This document shows, in pieces, positions 24,618-34,201 of a stretch of DNA of 64,000 bases. The first letter of the stretch is position 1. Each line of letters begins with the position of its first letter. A model generated the notes under the pieces. The model was not told where the DNA came from. It saw nothing but the letters and a program-made list of their open reading frames with translations, and ran no database searches. Made by a program: the position numbers and the translations under genes. Origin of the DNA: Berryella wangjianweii (GTDB lineage: Bacteria; Actinomycetota; Coriobacteriia; Coriobacteriales; Eggerthellaceae); assembly GCA_013201155.1 (NCBI GenBank), contig CP053716.1, forward strand, positions 1,426,001-1,490,000, read 5' to 3'.

Positions 24618-25910
24618 ATGGTGCTCGAATCTCAGATGCAGCTGGAAAGCGAATACGTGATGCGCACCTTCGCGCGCAAGCAGGTGGCGTTCGTGGACGG
24701 CAAGGGCATGGAGCTCTTCGACGATCGCGGAAACCGCTACCTCGACTTCGTGTCGGGAATCGGCGTCGTCAGCCTGGGGCATTGCCATCCTGCGCTGGTG
24801 GAGGCGCTGAGCGCGCAGGCAGCGCGGCTTATGCACGTCAGCAACTACTACTACATTCAGAACCGCGGCGAGGTGGCCCAGCGGCTGTCTTTGCTGCTTA
24901 ACGAGGGACAGGATGAGCATGCGCCTGTGTGGCGGACGTTCTTTGCCAACTCGGGTGCCGAGGCCAACGAGTGCGCCATCAAGCTCGCGCGGCTGCACGG
25001 CAATGCGCGCAGCCGGTCCGGTGGAAACTCCGCACCCCTGATCGTCACGCTGGAAGGCGGCTTTCACGGGCGCACCCTCGCCTCGCTGGCGGCCACGGCT
25101 CAGCCTGTGAAGCAGCGGCTGTTCCAGCCTCTGCCCGAAGGCTTCGTGTCCACGCCGATCAACGATGTGGCGGCCCTGGAGCAGCTGTTTCAGCGTGAAG
25201 GCGCGCGTATCTGCGGCATGATCGTGGAGTGCGTGCAGGGCGAGGGCGGCGTTCATCCGTGCAGCGCCGCGTTCCTCGCACGGGCGCGAGCCCTTACGAG
25301 CGCCTGCGACGCGCTTCTGATCTGCGATGAGGTGCAAAGCGGCCTTCATCGTTGCGGTCAGGAGCCCTTTGCTTTCCAAAAGCTGGGCGTCGTGCCCGAT
25401 GTGGTCACCATGGCCAAGGGTATCGGCGGGGGCTTCCCTTTGGGGGCGTGCGCGGCTCGCGGGTCCGTGGGTGCGGTGTTCGGTCCCGGCGATCACGGTT
25501 CCACCTTCGGCGGCAGCAACCTTGCCATGGCCTGCGCGCTTGCCACCCTTCAGACAATGGAGAAGGAGGGTTTGGGGCGCAACGCCGAGCAGGCGGGCGC
25601 CTACCTGCGATTAAGCTTGGCTCGGCTGCCCTTCGTCACGGATGTGCGCGGATTCGGGCTGATGGTGGCGGCCGAGCTTGCCCAGGGAGTCGATGCCGGC
25701 ACCCTGGTGACCCAGGGCCTGGATGCGGGGCTGGTGCTGAACTGCACGGGTCCGTCCACGCTGCGCTTCCTGCCGCCGTTGGTGTGTCGGCGAACCCACG
25801 TGGACGAGCTTGTTGCCAAGCTCGGTCAGCTTCCCGCAGTACAGGGCGAGGGTCCGAACGGCGGGCGGATTGCGCACGCCGGGGGCGTGCGGGGCGCCGT
25901 CGATCAATGA
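24618..25910 (+). CDS. argD: Acetylornithine aminotransferase
   Basis: A 430-residue class III PLP aminotransferase converting acetylglutamate semialdehyde to acetylornithine. Seen: the SGIGVVSLGHCHP entry, NSGAEANE, a GGFHGRT block, LICDEVQSGL and the PLP lysine at about residue 267 (MAKGIGGGFP). A short polar C-terminal tail follows the usual end. The ATG follows GAAAGGAGG. It lies 52 bases before argG, in a run that lacks argB. Confidence 0.95.
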   Translation: MVLESQMQLESEYVMRTFARKQVAFVDGKGMELFDDRGNRYLDFVSGIGVVSLGHCHPALVEALSAQAARLMHVSNYYYIQNRGEVAQRLSLLLNEGQDEHAPVWRTFFANSGAEANECAIKLARLHGNARSRSGGNSAPLIVTLEGGFHGRTLASLAATAQPVKQRLFQPLPEGFVSTPINDVAALEQLFQREGARICGMIVECVQGEGGVHPCSAAFLARARALTSACDALLICDEVQSGLHRCGQEPFAFQKLGVVPDVVTMAKGIGGGFPLGACAARGSVGAVFGPGDHGSTFGGSNLAMACALATLQTMEKEGLGRNAEQAGAYLRLSLARLPFVTDVRGFGLMVAAELAQGVDAGTLVTQGLDAGLVLNCTGPSTLRFLPPLVCRRTHVDELVAKLGQLPAVQGEGPNGGRIAHAGGVRGAVDQ

Positions 25911-25961
25911 CGCATACATAATGACAGGTACGAGGACGACGAACGAACGGAAGGAAAGATC

Positions 25962-27191
25962 ATGGCTGATCAGAAGGAAAAGGTGGTTCTGGCGTATTCG
26001 GGAGGTCTCGACACCTCGATCTGCATCAAGTGGCTGCAGGAGGAGAAGAACCTCGACGTGATCGCCGTGGTGGGTGAGGTGGGTCAGGAGCATTCCGGTC
26101 TTGAGTCCGTGAAGGAGAAGGCCCTGCGCACCGGCGCCATCGAGTGCTATGTGGTGGATATGCGGGAAGATTTCGTCAACGACAATCTGGTGCGCGCCCT
26201 GGCTGCGAACGCCCTGTACGAGAACGAGTATCCGCTGCTGTCGGCCCTGTCGCGCCCGACCATCTCGAAGTCGCTGGTGGACATCGCGCACAAGCACGGC
26301 GCCACGTACGTGGCGCACGGCTGCACGGGAAAGGGCAACGACCAGGTGCGCTTCGAGGCCAGCATCGCCATGCTCGACCCCTCGCTGAAGGTCATCGCGC
26401 CGGTGCGCGAGTGGGAGTTCAAGACCCGGCCCGAGGAGATGGAGTGGGCCGAGGCCCATGGCGTGGAGGTTCCCACCACCAAGGCGACTCCGTACTCGAT
26501 CGACGACAACCTGTGGGGCCGGGCCATCGAGTGCGGTGTGCTTGAGGATCCCTGGAACGAGCCGCCTGCCGACATCTACACCATGACCGTGGCGCCCGAG
26601 GACGCCCCCGATGCCCCTGAGTACATCGAGGTGTCGTTCAAGGCCGGCGTGCCCTGCGCCCTCGATGGCAAGGAGATGTCGTACATCGATATCATCTACC
26701 AGCTGAACGAAGTGGCTGGGCGCAACGGCTACGGCAGGCTCGACATCGTGGAGAACCGGCTGGTGGGCGTGAAGAGCCGCGAGTGCTACGAGCAGCCGGC
26801 CGCCCTGTCGCTGATCACCGCCCACAAGGCGCTTGAGTCCCTGTGCCTTGAGCGTGAGGTGCTTCACTACAAGCTGGGCGTCGAGCAGCAGTGGGCCACC
26901 TGCGTGTACTACGGCCAGTGGTTCGCGCCCCTGAAGCAGGCCTTGGACGCCTTCCTCGCCCATACCCAGCAGTGCGTGACGGGCGATGTGCGGTTGAAGT
27001 TCTACAAGGGCACCTGCGTGGTGGTGGGTCGCAGGAGCCCGTACTCGCTGTACAGCTACGAGCTGGCAACCTATGATCGCGAGGACGAGTTCGATCACGA
27101 GGCCGCCAAGGGCTTCATCGAGCTGAACACCCTGTCGGCCAAGGTGTGGGCGCAGAATCGCATGCAGCGCAACGGCACCATCGAGGGCTAG
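25962..27191 (+). CDS. argG: Argininosuccinate synthase
   Basis: A 409-residue enzyme joining citrulline and aspartate. The ATP-pyrophosphatase P-loop AYSGGLDTS (11-19), the VAHGCTGKGNDQVRFE block and the IDDNLWGRAIECG block are all present. The ATG follows GGAAGGAAAG. It is expected to be cotranscribed with argH, with a wobble-paired hairpin between them. Confidence 0.97.
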   Translation: MADQKEKVVLAYSGGLDTSICIKWLQEEKNLDVIAVVGEVGQEHSGLESVKEKALRTGAIECYVVDMREDFVNDNLVRALAANALYENEYPLLSALSRPTISKSLVDIAHKHGATYVAHGCTGKGNDQVRFEASIAMLDPSLKVIAPVREWEFKTRPEEMEWAEAHGVEVPTTKATPYSIDDNLWGRAIECGVLEDPWNEPPADIYTMTVAPEDAPDAPEYIEVSFKAGVPCALDGKEMSYIDIIYQLNEVAGRNGYGRLDIVENRLVGVKSRECYEQPAALSLITAHKALESLCLEREVLHYKLGVEQQWATCVYYGQWFAPLKQALDAFLAHTQQCVTGDVRLKFYKGTCVVVGRRSPYSLYSYELATYDREDEFDHEAAKGFIELNTLSAKVWAQNRMQRNGTIEG

Positions 27192-27215
27192 GGTCGGGAG
27201 AACCGCGACGGATGC

Positions 27216-27250
27216 GGCCCCTCGGCGACGATGCGCGTCGTCGGGGGGCC
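27216..27250 (+). promoter_or_regulatory. Intercistronic hairpin between argG and argH
   Basis: GGCCCC-TCGG-CGACG pairs with CGTCG-TCGG-GGGGCC: 15 pairs with two G-U wobbles around a five-base loop. It has no U-tract and sits 21 bases before the argH start, so processing or partial attenuation is more likely than termination. Confidence 0.5.
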
Positions 27251-27271
27251 GATGCAGGAAAGAGAGGGCAC

Positions 27272-28675
27272 ATGGCATTGTGGTCGGGTAGGTTCACCGA
27301 TAGCGTGAGCGAGTTCACGCAGCGCTTCGGAGCATCGCTGCCGGTTGACCGTGCGATGTACGTGCAGGATATCGCAGGCTCCAAGGCCCATGCGCGCATG
27401 CTGAGCGCCCAGGGCATCATCTCCTCGCAGGACGCGCAGCAGATCGAGGAGGGTCTCGATCGCATTCAGCGTCAGATCGAGGAGGGGGAGTTCACGTTCG
27501 ACATCAACGATGAGGACATTCACATGTCCATCGAGAAGCGCCTGATCGCCGACATCGGCGAGGCGGGTGCGCGCCTGCATACGGGGCGTTCGCGAAACGA
27601 CCAGGTGGCAACCGATACTCGCCTGTTCGCGAAGGAGCGCTGCCTGCACCTGATGCGCGCGAACGTGCAGCTGCGTCGCGTGCTGACGACTCAGGCTCGG
27701 GCCCACGCCGACGTGATGCTGCCGGGCTACACGCATCTGCAGCACGCCCAGCCCGTGCTGCTGGCGCACCACTTGCTTGCCTACGCCTGGATGCTCGCGC
27801 GCGACTTTACGCGCCTGCAGGCCGCTTACGATGCAGCCGACGTGTGCCCGCTGGGCTCGGCGGCGCTGGCCGGCACCACGTACCCGCTTGACCGTCGTGC
27901 GACAGCGGCTGAGCTGGGATTCTCGGGCGTCACGCAGAACTCGCTGGACGCGGTGTCCGACCGAGACTTTCTGCTCGACCTGCTGTACGCATGCAGCGTG
28001 TGCAGCATGCACCTGTCGCGTCTGGCGGAGGAGGTGGTGCTGTGGTCCAGCAGCGAGTTCGGCTTCATCACTCTGTCCGATGCGTTCTCCACGGGTTCGT
28101 CGATCATGCCTCAGAAGAAGAACCCCGACTTCGCGGAGCTGGTGCGCGGCAAGACGGGTCGCGTGGTGGGCGACCTGGTGGCCCTGCTGGTTACTATGAA
28201 GGCGCTTCCGCTGGCTTACAACAAGGACCTTCAGGAAGACAAGGAGGGGGCGATCGACGCTGCGCGCACCCTTGAGGATTGCCTGGTATGCATGGCCGGC
28301 ATGGTCGAGACTATGACCGTGAACCCCCGGGCCATGGCGGATCAGGCGGGCAAGGGCCATCTTGCCGCCACGGATGTGGCCGATTACCTGGCCAAGCGCG
28401 GCCTGCCCTTCCGTCGCGCTCACGAGGTGGTGGGCCATCTGGTGCTGCTGTGCGAACAACGTGGCTGCGACCTGGCCGACCTGTCGCTTGCCGACTTCCA
28501 GGCCGAAAGCCCGCTGTTCGAAGACGACATCGTGCGCGAGCTCGACCTGCAGGCCATCGTGGCGGCGCGCACGTCCGAGGGCGGCACGGCTCCTGGGGCC
28601 GTGGCTGCCCAGATGGTGCTGGTGGAGCAGCGTTTGAGCTCCGACGAGGCGTTTCTGGCCCAACGCGGCGCCTAG
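27272..28675 (+). CDS. argH: Argininosuccinate lyase
   Basis: A 467-residue member of the fumarase/aspartase superfamily that releases arginine and fumarate. Seen: the WSGRF start, HTGRSRNDQVATD, the TH-QHAQP block and the superfamily signature GSSIMPQKKNPD (about 274-285). The ATG at 27272 follows GGAAAGAGAGGG. It is the last gene of the arg cluster; no strong terminator is visible directly after it. Confidence 0.97.
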   Translation: MALWSGRFTDSVSEFTQRFGASLPVDRAMYVQDIAGSKAHARMLSAQGIISSQDAQQIEEGLDRIQRQIEEGEFTFDINDEDIHMSIEKRLIADIGEAGARLHTGRSRNDQVATDTRLFAKERCLHLMRANVQLRRVLTTQARAHADVMLPGYTHLQHAQPVLLAHHLLAYAWMLARDFTRLQAAYDAADVCPLGSAALAGTTYPLDRRATAAELGFSGVTQNSLDAVSDRDFLLDLLYACSVCSMHLSRLAEEVVLWSSSEFGFITLSDAFSTGSSIMPQKKNPDFAELVRGKTGRVVGDLVALLVTMKALPLAYNKDLQEDKEGAIDAARTLEDCLVCMAGMVETMTVNPRAMADQAGKGHLAATDVADYLAKRGLPFRRAHEVVGHLVLLCEQRGCDLADLSLADFQAESPLFEDDIVRELDLQAIVAARTSEGGTAPGAVAAQMVLVEQRLSSDEAFLAQRGA

Positions 28676-28911
28676 GGGCGCCGCGCCTCAGGTCGCCCCA
28701 ACGGCCTGCGGGCGACGGCGCTCCATCCTCCTTCCGTCTGCCTGCACGCGCGCACTCCCGCACGCCCCGCGCGCCCGCTTCGCATCGCAGGGCCCCGTAT
28801 CGGGGTCCTGCTTCGTTTCCCGCGTCGTCTCGATCCTCCGGCCCGAACCCCCGGTTCCGGGAGCCCTGCGCAGCCCTCATGCAGATTCCAGCTCCGCTTA
28901 TGACCCGATGG

Positions 28912-28917
28912 TAGAAT
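28912..28917 (+). promoter_or_regulatory. Possible -10 element of the first PBP gene
   Basis: TAGAAT, the same -10 hexamer as the rRNA promoter, 48 bases ahead of the start. The -35 region is weak. The rest of the 290-base gap after argH holds nothing I recognise. Confidence 0.35.
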
Positions 28918-28965
28918 CAAGGCCCCTTCGCGGGGTTTTCCAACGACACGCACGGGAGGTTTCCC

Positions 28966-31191
28966 ATGGGCTCTCGCTCGATGAAGAACAGGCCGGCCGC
29001 CAAGAAGAAGCATCCCTCAACCGGCGTGCTCGCCGTTCTCGGCGTGTTCGCGGTAGTGCTGATGGCGGGTGGAATTGCAGCGTTCTCGCTGTTCAGCTCG
29101 TGGACGTCCAACCTGCCGGACATCGAGAAGCTCGATGGGCTCGACGCCTCGAAGCCCTCGGTGCTGTACGCTTCCGACGGCACCACGGTGCTTGCCCGCT
29201 TCCAGCTGAAGAACCGCACGCCGGTCAGCGGGGTGCAGATCGGTTCGCATGTGCGCTCGGGCACGGTTGCCACCGAGGACGAGCGCTTCTTCGACCACAA
29301 GGGCGTCGATCTGGCGGGCATCGCGCGCGCCACGTTGAACAATCTGACGGGCGGCCAGCTGGAGGGCGCCTCTACGATCACCCAGCAGCTGGTGCGCAAC
29401 ACGGTGCTGGCCGACGAGATGGACGAGATCTCGCTGCGGCGAAAGGTGCGCGAAGCCGTTCTGTCCATGCAGATCGAGCAGCGCTACTCGAAGAACGACA
29501 TCCTGGTGATGTACCTCAACACCATCAACTACGGATCGGGAGCCTACGGAATCGAAGCGGCTTCGAAGCGCTACTTCTCGAAGTCGGCCAACGAGCTGTC
29601 GGTGGCCGAATCGGCTCTGCTCATCGGCATTCCCCAGTCGCCTACGTACAACAATCCCATCGATTACCCCGACAACGCCCTGGCCCGCCGAAACCTGGTG
29701 CTGTCGCGCATGCTGAAAAACGACGTGATCACGCAGGGGGAATACGACCAGGCCGTGGCCGAGCCGCTTCAGCTCAACGAGACGCCCCCGGCCGACGAGG
29801 TGCTTGCCTACCCGTACTTCACCACGTACGTGCGCAGTCTTCTGACCAGTGAATACGGAATTTCCGAGAGCGATTTGATGGAAGGCGGCCTGACCGTCAC
29901 CACGACCATCGACCCCGCGCTGCAGGGCGTTGCGGAGCAGGCTGCCGCTGCCAAGGTGCGGCAGGTGGGACAGCCCTTCGATGTGGCCATGACCGTAGTG
30001 GAGCCCAGCACCGGGTACATCCGCGCGCTGGTGGGCGGCTCCGACTATGCCAAGAGCCAGATCAACCTGGCAACCGGCCAGGGAGCCTCCGGCCGACCCA
30101 GCGGCTCGGCGTTCAAGGTGTTCACCCTGGCCGCGGCCATCGAGGAGGGAATCAGCCCGCAGACCCTCGTGGACTGCTCGTCGCCTGCTACGGTTGACGG
30201 CTACACCCTGCAGAACTACGACAACATCAACTACGGCACGCGCAGCCTGTCGCGTGCTCTGGCGGTGTCGTCCAACACCGGCTTCGTGCGGCTGACCGCT
30301 TCGATTGGAGCCAACAAGGTGGCGGACATGGCCAAGCGCCTGGGCGTGTCGTCGAAGCTTGACGTGGGCAAAACCGGCATCGCCCTTACGCTGGGCACCG
30401 AGAACGTCACGCCCCTGGAGATGACTCAGGCCTATGCCACGATCGCCACGCAGGGCACGCGGGTGGAGACGACGCCGATCATGACCGTGGCCGACGCGAA
30501 CGGGCGCATCATCGTGGACAACGGCGATGCCTCCAAGCGCAGCTCTCAGGTGCTGTCGAAGGACACGGCCTATGCGCTTGAGCAGGCCATGGAGGGCGTC
30601 GTGAACACCTATGAGGGCACCGGCCAGCAGGCTCGCCTTCAGAACGGCCAGGTGGTTGCAGGCAAGACCGGCACTACCGAGCAGTACCACGACGTGTCGT
30701 TCTACGGGTTCACGCCCCAGTACGCCGTGGGCGTATGGTGCGGCGACCCCTCCAACCAGGCAACCCTGACGCCGGGCACCAACGTGGCGGACGTGTTCTC
30801 GGCCTTCATGAACGCGGCGCTGAAGGGCAAGCAGCCGGTGCCGTTCGTCAAGCAGCCCGTCCCCGCCTACAAGCCCTATTCTGATGAGAAGTACCGCCTC
30901 TACGCCGCCTCTGCGGCCCAGAGCCCCGGCGCCGACGCGGGCGCCCAGAACAACGCGACCGACGCTGACGCGCGGGGCGGCGCCGCTGGCGGCGCGAATG
31001 GCGCGCTGGGCACGGGCAACGCGCCGAACGGGGCCAATGGTGCGAACGATGCGGGGACGGGCGGCACGCAGCCGGGAGCGCCTCCCGCCAACGGGGGCGC
31101 CGGCGCGGGAGGCCAGGGTGCGGGCACGGGCGGTGCTTCCGGTGGGGCTTCGCCTGGCGGGAGGCCCCCGGGTTCTCCCGGCACGCCGTAG
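28966..31191 (+). CDS. Class A penicillin-binding protein (transglycosylase/transpeptidase)
   Basis: A 741-residue bifunctional peptidoglycan synthase. A short basic cytoplasmic end and one TM helix (about 20-45) precede the GT51 glycosyltransferase (EDERFFDHKGVD, GASTITQQLVRN, a Y-LN-INYG block). The transpeptidase follows with SAFK (Ser381-Lys384), SSN (435-437) and KTG (567-569). The last 95 or so residues are a low-complexity Gly/Ala/Asn/Pro tail, probably lying in the cell wall. It is paired with a second, convergent PBP at 31983-34130; the two share the same core and differ in their tails. Confidence 0.95.
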   Translation: MGSRSMKNRPAAKKKHPSTGVLAVLGVFAVVLMAGGIAAFSLFSSWTSNLPDIEKLDGLDASKPSVLYASDGTTVLARFQLKNRTPVSGVQIGSHVRSGTVATEDERFFDHKGVDLAGIARATLNNLTGGQLEGASTITQQLVRNTVLADEMDEISLRRKVREAVLSMQIEQRYSKNDILVMYLNTINYGSGAYGIEAASKRYFSKSANELSVAESALLIGIPQSPTYNNPIDYPDNALARRNLVLSRMLKNDVITQGEYDQAVAEPLQLNETPPADEVLAYPYFTTYVRSLLTSEYGISESDLMEGGLTVTTTIDPALQGVAEQAAAAKVRQVGQPFDVAMTVVEPSTGYIRALVGGSDYAKSQINLATGQGASGRPSGSAFKVFTLAAAIEEGISPQTLVDCSSPATVDGYTLQNYDNINYGTRSLSRALAVSSNTGFVRLTASIGANKVADMAKRLGVSSKLDVGKTGIALTLGTENVTPLEMTQAYATIATQGTRVETTPIMTVADANGRIIVDNGDASKRSSQVLSKDTAYALEQAMEGVVNTYEGTGQQARLQNGQVVAGKTGTTEQYHDVSFYGFTPQYAVGVWCGDPSNQATLTPGTNVADVFSAFMNAALKGKQPVPFVKQPVPAYKPYSDEKYRLYAASAAQSPGADAGAQNNATDADARGGAAGGANGALGTGNAPNGANGANDAGTGGTQPGAPPANGGAGAGGQGAGTGGASGGASPGGRPPGSPGTP

Positions 31192-31281
31192 CAGCCTGTT
31201 TCATGGGGTCAGCCGCGCTTTCGGTCGTCAGGGCCGCTTGCGCCTTTGGTGACGAAGCGGCGGGTCGCGGCGCGCATGGGG

Positions 31282-31287
31282 TATAGT
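31282..31287 (+). promoter_or_regulatory. Possible -10 element of the lipoprotein gene
   Basis: TATAGT, 37 bases ahead of the start codon; no clear -35 sequence. Confidence 0.35.
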
Positions 31288-31324
31288 TGCCCTCAATCGC
31301 TGAAGATTCTGGAGGATTCGACTG

Positions 31325-31840
31325 ATGAACCGAAGCATGATCAAGGTGGCGGGAGCTTTGTGCTCGGCGCTGATGGTGGGCGTTCTGGCAACCGGCTGCA
31401 CCCTGTCCGGCCCCGAGGCGGCATCCACGCCCGAGCAGCGGGCCCAGAAGGACAACCGCGCGTACATGTCGCAGTTGAACGATGCGCTGTCCGGCATGCG
31501 CGATGGCCTGGGCGCTTTCACCCAGGCGGTGTCGCGCAACGACGTGGTGTCCATGCGCACGCAGGCTGACCGCGCTCTGGCGTCGATCGACAAGGTGTCG
31601 TCTCTGGAGGCCCCCGAGGCTCTGACCGAGGTGCACAGCACCTACGTCAGCGGGCTGGAGAAGCTGAAGGGCGCCCTTTCCGACTACGTTACCCTGTATA
31701 CCGACATGAAGGCGGCGATCGACCAGGGCACGTTCGATGCGAACGCGTTTGCCGCCAAGGTTGGAGAGGTGCAGTCTGCCTACGATGAGGGGATGGAGCT
31801 GCTGAAGAAGGCCGACGAGCAGGCCGCGGCCCTGCAGTAG
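31325..31840 (+). CDS. Small predicted lipoprotein, helical, unknown function
   Basis: A 171-residue protein with a lipoprotein signal peptide: basic start, hydrophobic core and lipobox LATGC with lipidated Cys25. The mature part is mostly amphipathic helix, compatible with a helical bundle or coiled coil outside the membrane. The ATG follows GGAGGA. It lies between two class A PBP genes, so a role in cell-wall assembly is possible but unproven. I do not recognise the family. Confidence 0.8.
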   Translation: MNRSMIKVAGALCSALMVGVLATGCTLSGPEAASTPEQRAQKDNRAYMSQLNDALSGMRDGLGAFTQAVSRNDVVSMRTQADRALASIDKVSSLEAPEALTEVHSTYVSGLEKLKGALSDYVTLYTDMKAAIDQGTFDANAFAAKVGEVQSAYDEGMELLKKADEQAAALQ

Positions 31841-31902
31841 CCGGCGCGTCTCCTTGCTTTGCTCACGCCGTGAGAGTGCGGCGACCGCGCATCCGATGCG
31901 AA

Positions 31903-31936
31903 AACGCCCCCGCAGCCGATCGGCTGCGGGGGCGTT
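31903..31936. terminator. Bidirectional terminator-like perfect palindrome
   Basis: A 34-bp perfect palindrome with 17-base arms (AACGCCCCCGCAGCCGA and its complement), flanked by AAAA on the left and GTTCG on the right. It lies between the convergent lipoprotein and second PBP genes and would act best on minus-strand transcripts, which read into TTTT. Confidence 0.8.
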
Positions 31937-31982
31937 CGTCAATGCGGCGCCATCGTTTGCCCGCCGGCATGATGCGCCGTGT

Positions 31983-34130
31983 TTACGGGCTGCCGCGCGA
32001 CACGCGGATCGATACCGCCTTGCCGTCGACGGACTGGCTCAGAACGGTGCCCGACGGCTGGTCGGAAGCCACGTACGAGTAGTACACCCAGTACTCGGCC
32101 AGCGTGCTCAGGGCGTCGTTCACCTGCATTCCCACCACGTTGGGCGCCGTTCGCGGGTCCTTCCCCTCGATCTCCTCGGCATCCTTGCCCTCGTCCTTCT
32201 CCTCGTCCTCATCCTCTTCCGGCTCGGGCGCGGGCAGGGTGGTGTAGTGCGGGTCGGGCACCACGGGGAACGGCACCGGCGCTTTGCCCTCCAGCGCGCG
32301 CGACATGAAGTTCCCCCACAGCGCGTGGGCGTTCAGGCTTTCGGGCGTGGGCGAGAAGTCGCGGTTGCCGATCCAGGCGGCGCAGGTGAGGGTGGGGCAG
32401 TAGCCCACCAGCCAGTGGTCGCGGAACTGCGAGCTGGTACCGGTCTTTCCCGCCACGGGTTGGCCATTCGAGGGGCCGAAGCCGCGCGCGGTTCCCTCTC
32501 CGCTCTCGAACACCCCGCGTAGCACCTTGGTGGTGGCGCCCGTGATGTCCTCCTCAAGCACGCGCTTTCCCTCGCTGGGGCTTTCGTAGATCACGTTGCC
32601 CTCGGCATCCTCGATCTTCGAGATAACCACCGGCGCGCGATACACGCCCCGCGCGGCCAGGGTGTTGTAGGCGGCGGTCATCTGCAGCGGCGTGGCGTCC
32701 TCGGTGCCCAGCGTGATGATCGGCAGCGAGGGCAGCTTCTGGTCGATGCCCATCGAGGCGGCCACGTCGATGATCTCCTGGGGTCCCAGCTTCTCGGCCA
32801 GGCGGTAGTAGCCGGTGTTCGACGAGATGGCGGTGGCGCTGGCCAGCGTGCGCTTGCCGTAGTTCGCTCCGCCGAAGTTCTCGATGGTCTGACCCGAGGG
32901 CAGCCGCAGGGGGCTGGTGCAGTCCGTGATCACCTGGGGGCTGATGCCCGCCTTCAAGGCTGCGATCAGAGTGAACACCTTGAAGGTCGATCCCGGCGGG
33001 CGACCTCCCTGGGTGGCGATGTTCCACTGGTCGCTCTCGTAGTTGCGCCCGCCCACCATGGCCAGCACGTGGCCGTTCTCGGGGCTCATCGCAACCAGCG
33101 ACGACTCAAGACCGCCGGCCATCTGGGCGTTCTGCTGGGCGCATGCGGCTTCGGCCTTGTCCTGCAGGCTGGGGTCCAAGGTGGTGTAGATGGTCAGCCC
33201 GCCCTTGAACAGGTCGGCGTACGAGCATCCGTACTTGTTGCCCTCTTCCAGCAGCTTGTCGCGAACATAGCTGGTGAAGTAGGGATAGGCGTGAATCCCC
33301 TGATAGGGAGCTGGTTGCTCAGGATTCAGGTCAAGGGGGGCCTTGATGGCCTCGTCGTGCTCTTCCTGGGTGATCACGTTGTCGGCAAGCATGCGGCCCA
33401 GCACCGCGTTGCGGCGCGCCAGGCATGCCTCAGGGTGCTCCTTGGGGTTCAGCATGGTGGGCGACTGCGGAATGCCCACCAGCGTGGCCGCCTGCGTCAG
33501 GGTCAGGTCGATGGCATCAACCTGGAAGTAGTTGCGCGCTGCGGCCTGAATTCCGTAGCAGCCGTCGCCGTAGTTGATGGTGTTCAGGTACATGTTCAGC
33601 AGCGTGGCCTTGTCGAAGCGCTTCTCCATCTCAAGAGCCAGGGCCGCCTCGCGCACCTTGCGCTCGATGGTGATGTCGGTGGCCTCCTCCGACAGCACGG
33701 TGTTGCGCACCAGCTGCTGGGTGATCGTGGAGGCGCCCTCCAGTCGCCCGCCCGCCAGGTTCTTCATCACCGCGCGGGCGATTCCCATCGGATCGACGCC
33801 GTCATGCTCGTAGAAGCGCACGTCCTCGGTGGCCACGGTGCCCTTCAGCGCATAGGTCGATATTCGCGAATTCTCAACGGGGTCGCGCTTTTCCAGTTGG
33901 AATTCCGCCAGCAGCGTTGTTCCGTCACCGGCGTACATATAGGATTGCCGTGCGTATGCGAAGGCATCTGCGTTATCGAGGCTGGGCAGGTCGCGCGTCC
34001 ATGACGAGACAACGCCCCACAGGCCTATCAGGCATCCTGCCAGCAGCAGGGCCAGAAGCGCCGGGGCGATCAGGACCGACCAGCCCAGGGCATGTGTCTT
34101 TGCGTGGCGGAGTTTGCGGCGAACTTTCAT
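31983..34130 (-). CDS. Class A penicillin-binding protein with C-terminal PASTA domain
   Basis: A 715-residue bifunctional peptidoglycan synthase; the start at 34130 (MKVRRKLRHAK) follows AGGTG and puts a basic end before the TM helix (about 17-45), as in the sister protein. The GT51 domain (EDVRFYEHDGVD, GASTITQQLVRN) and transpeptidase motifs STFK (Ser381-Lys384), SSN and KTG (562-564) are intact. A very acidic Glu/Asp/Lys linker (about 630-655) leads to one PASTA domain (about 658-712, beginning TAPNVVGMQ), which may sense peptidoglycan or lipid II. It is convergent with, and clearly homologous to, the PBP at 28966-31191. Confidence 0.95.
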   Translation of the reverse strand: MKVRRKLRHAKTHALGWSVLIAPALLALLLAGCLIGLWGVVSSWTRDLPSLDNADAFAYARQSYMYAGDGTTLLAEFQLEKRDPVENSRISTYALKGTVATEDVRFYEHDGVDPMGIARAVMKNLAGGRLEGASTITQQLVRNTVLSEEATDITIERKVREAALALEMEKRFDKATLLNMYLNTINYGDGCYGIQAAARNYFQVDAIDLTLTQAATLVGIPQSPTMLNPKEHPEACLARRNAVLGRMLADNVITQEEHDEAIKAPLDLNPEQPAPYQGIHAYPYFTSYVRDKLLEEGNKYGCSYADLFKGGLTIYTTLDPSLQDKAEAACAQQNAQMAGGLESSLVAMSPENGHVLAMVGGRNYESDQWNIATQGGRPPGSTFKVFTLIAALKAGISPQVITDCTSPLRLPSGQTIENFGGANYGKRTLASATAISSNTGYYRLAEKLGPQEIIDVAASMGIDQKLPSLPIITLGTEDATPLQMTAAYNTLAARGVYRAPVVISKIEDAEGNVIYESPSEGKRVLEEDITGATTKVLRGVFESGEGTARGFGPSNGQPVAGKTGTSSQFRDHWLVGYCPTLTCAAWIGNRDFSPTPESLNAHALWGNFMSRALEGKAPVPFPVVPDPHYTTLPAPEPEEDEDEEKDEGKDAEEIEGKDPRTAPNVVGMQVNDALSTLAEYWVYYSYVASDQPSGTVLSQSVDGKAVSIRVSRGSP

Positions 34131-34201
34131 GATGGCACCTATGAGGTAGGGGTCGTCTGTGTGTTTCGTCGTGCGTATCGGCTGCGAGGGCGGACATCGT
34201 C

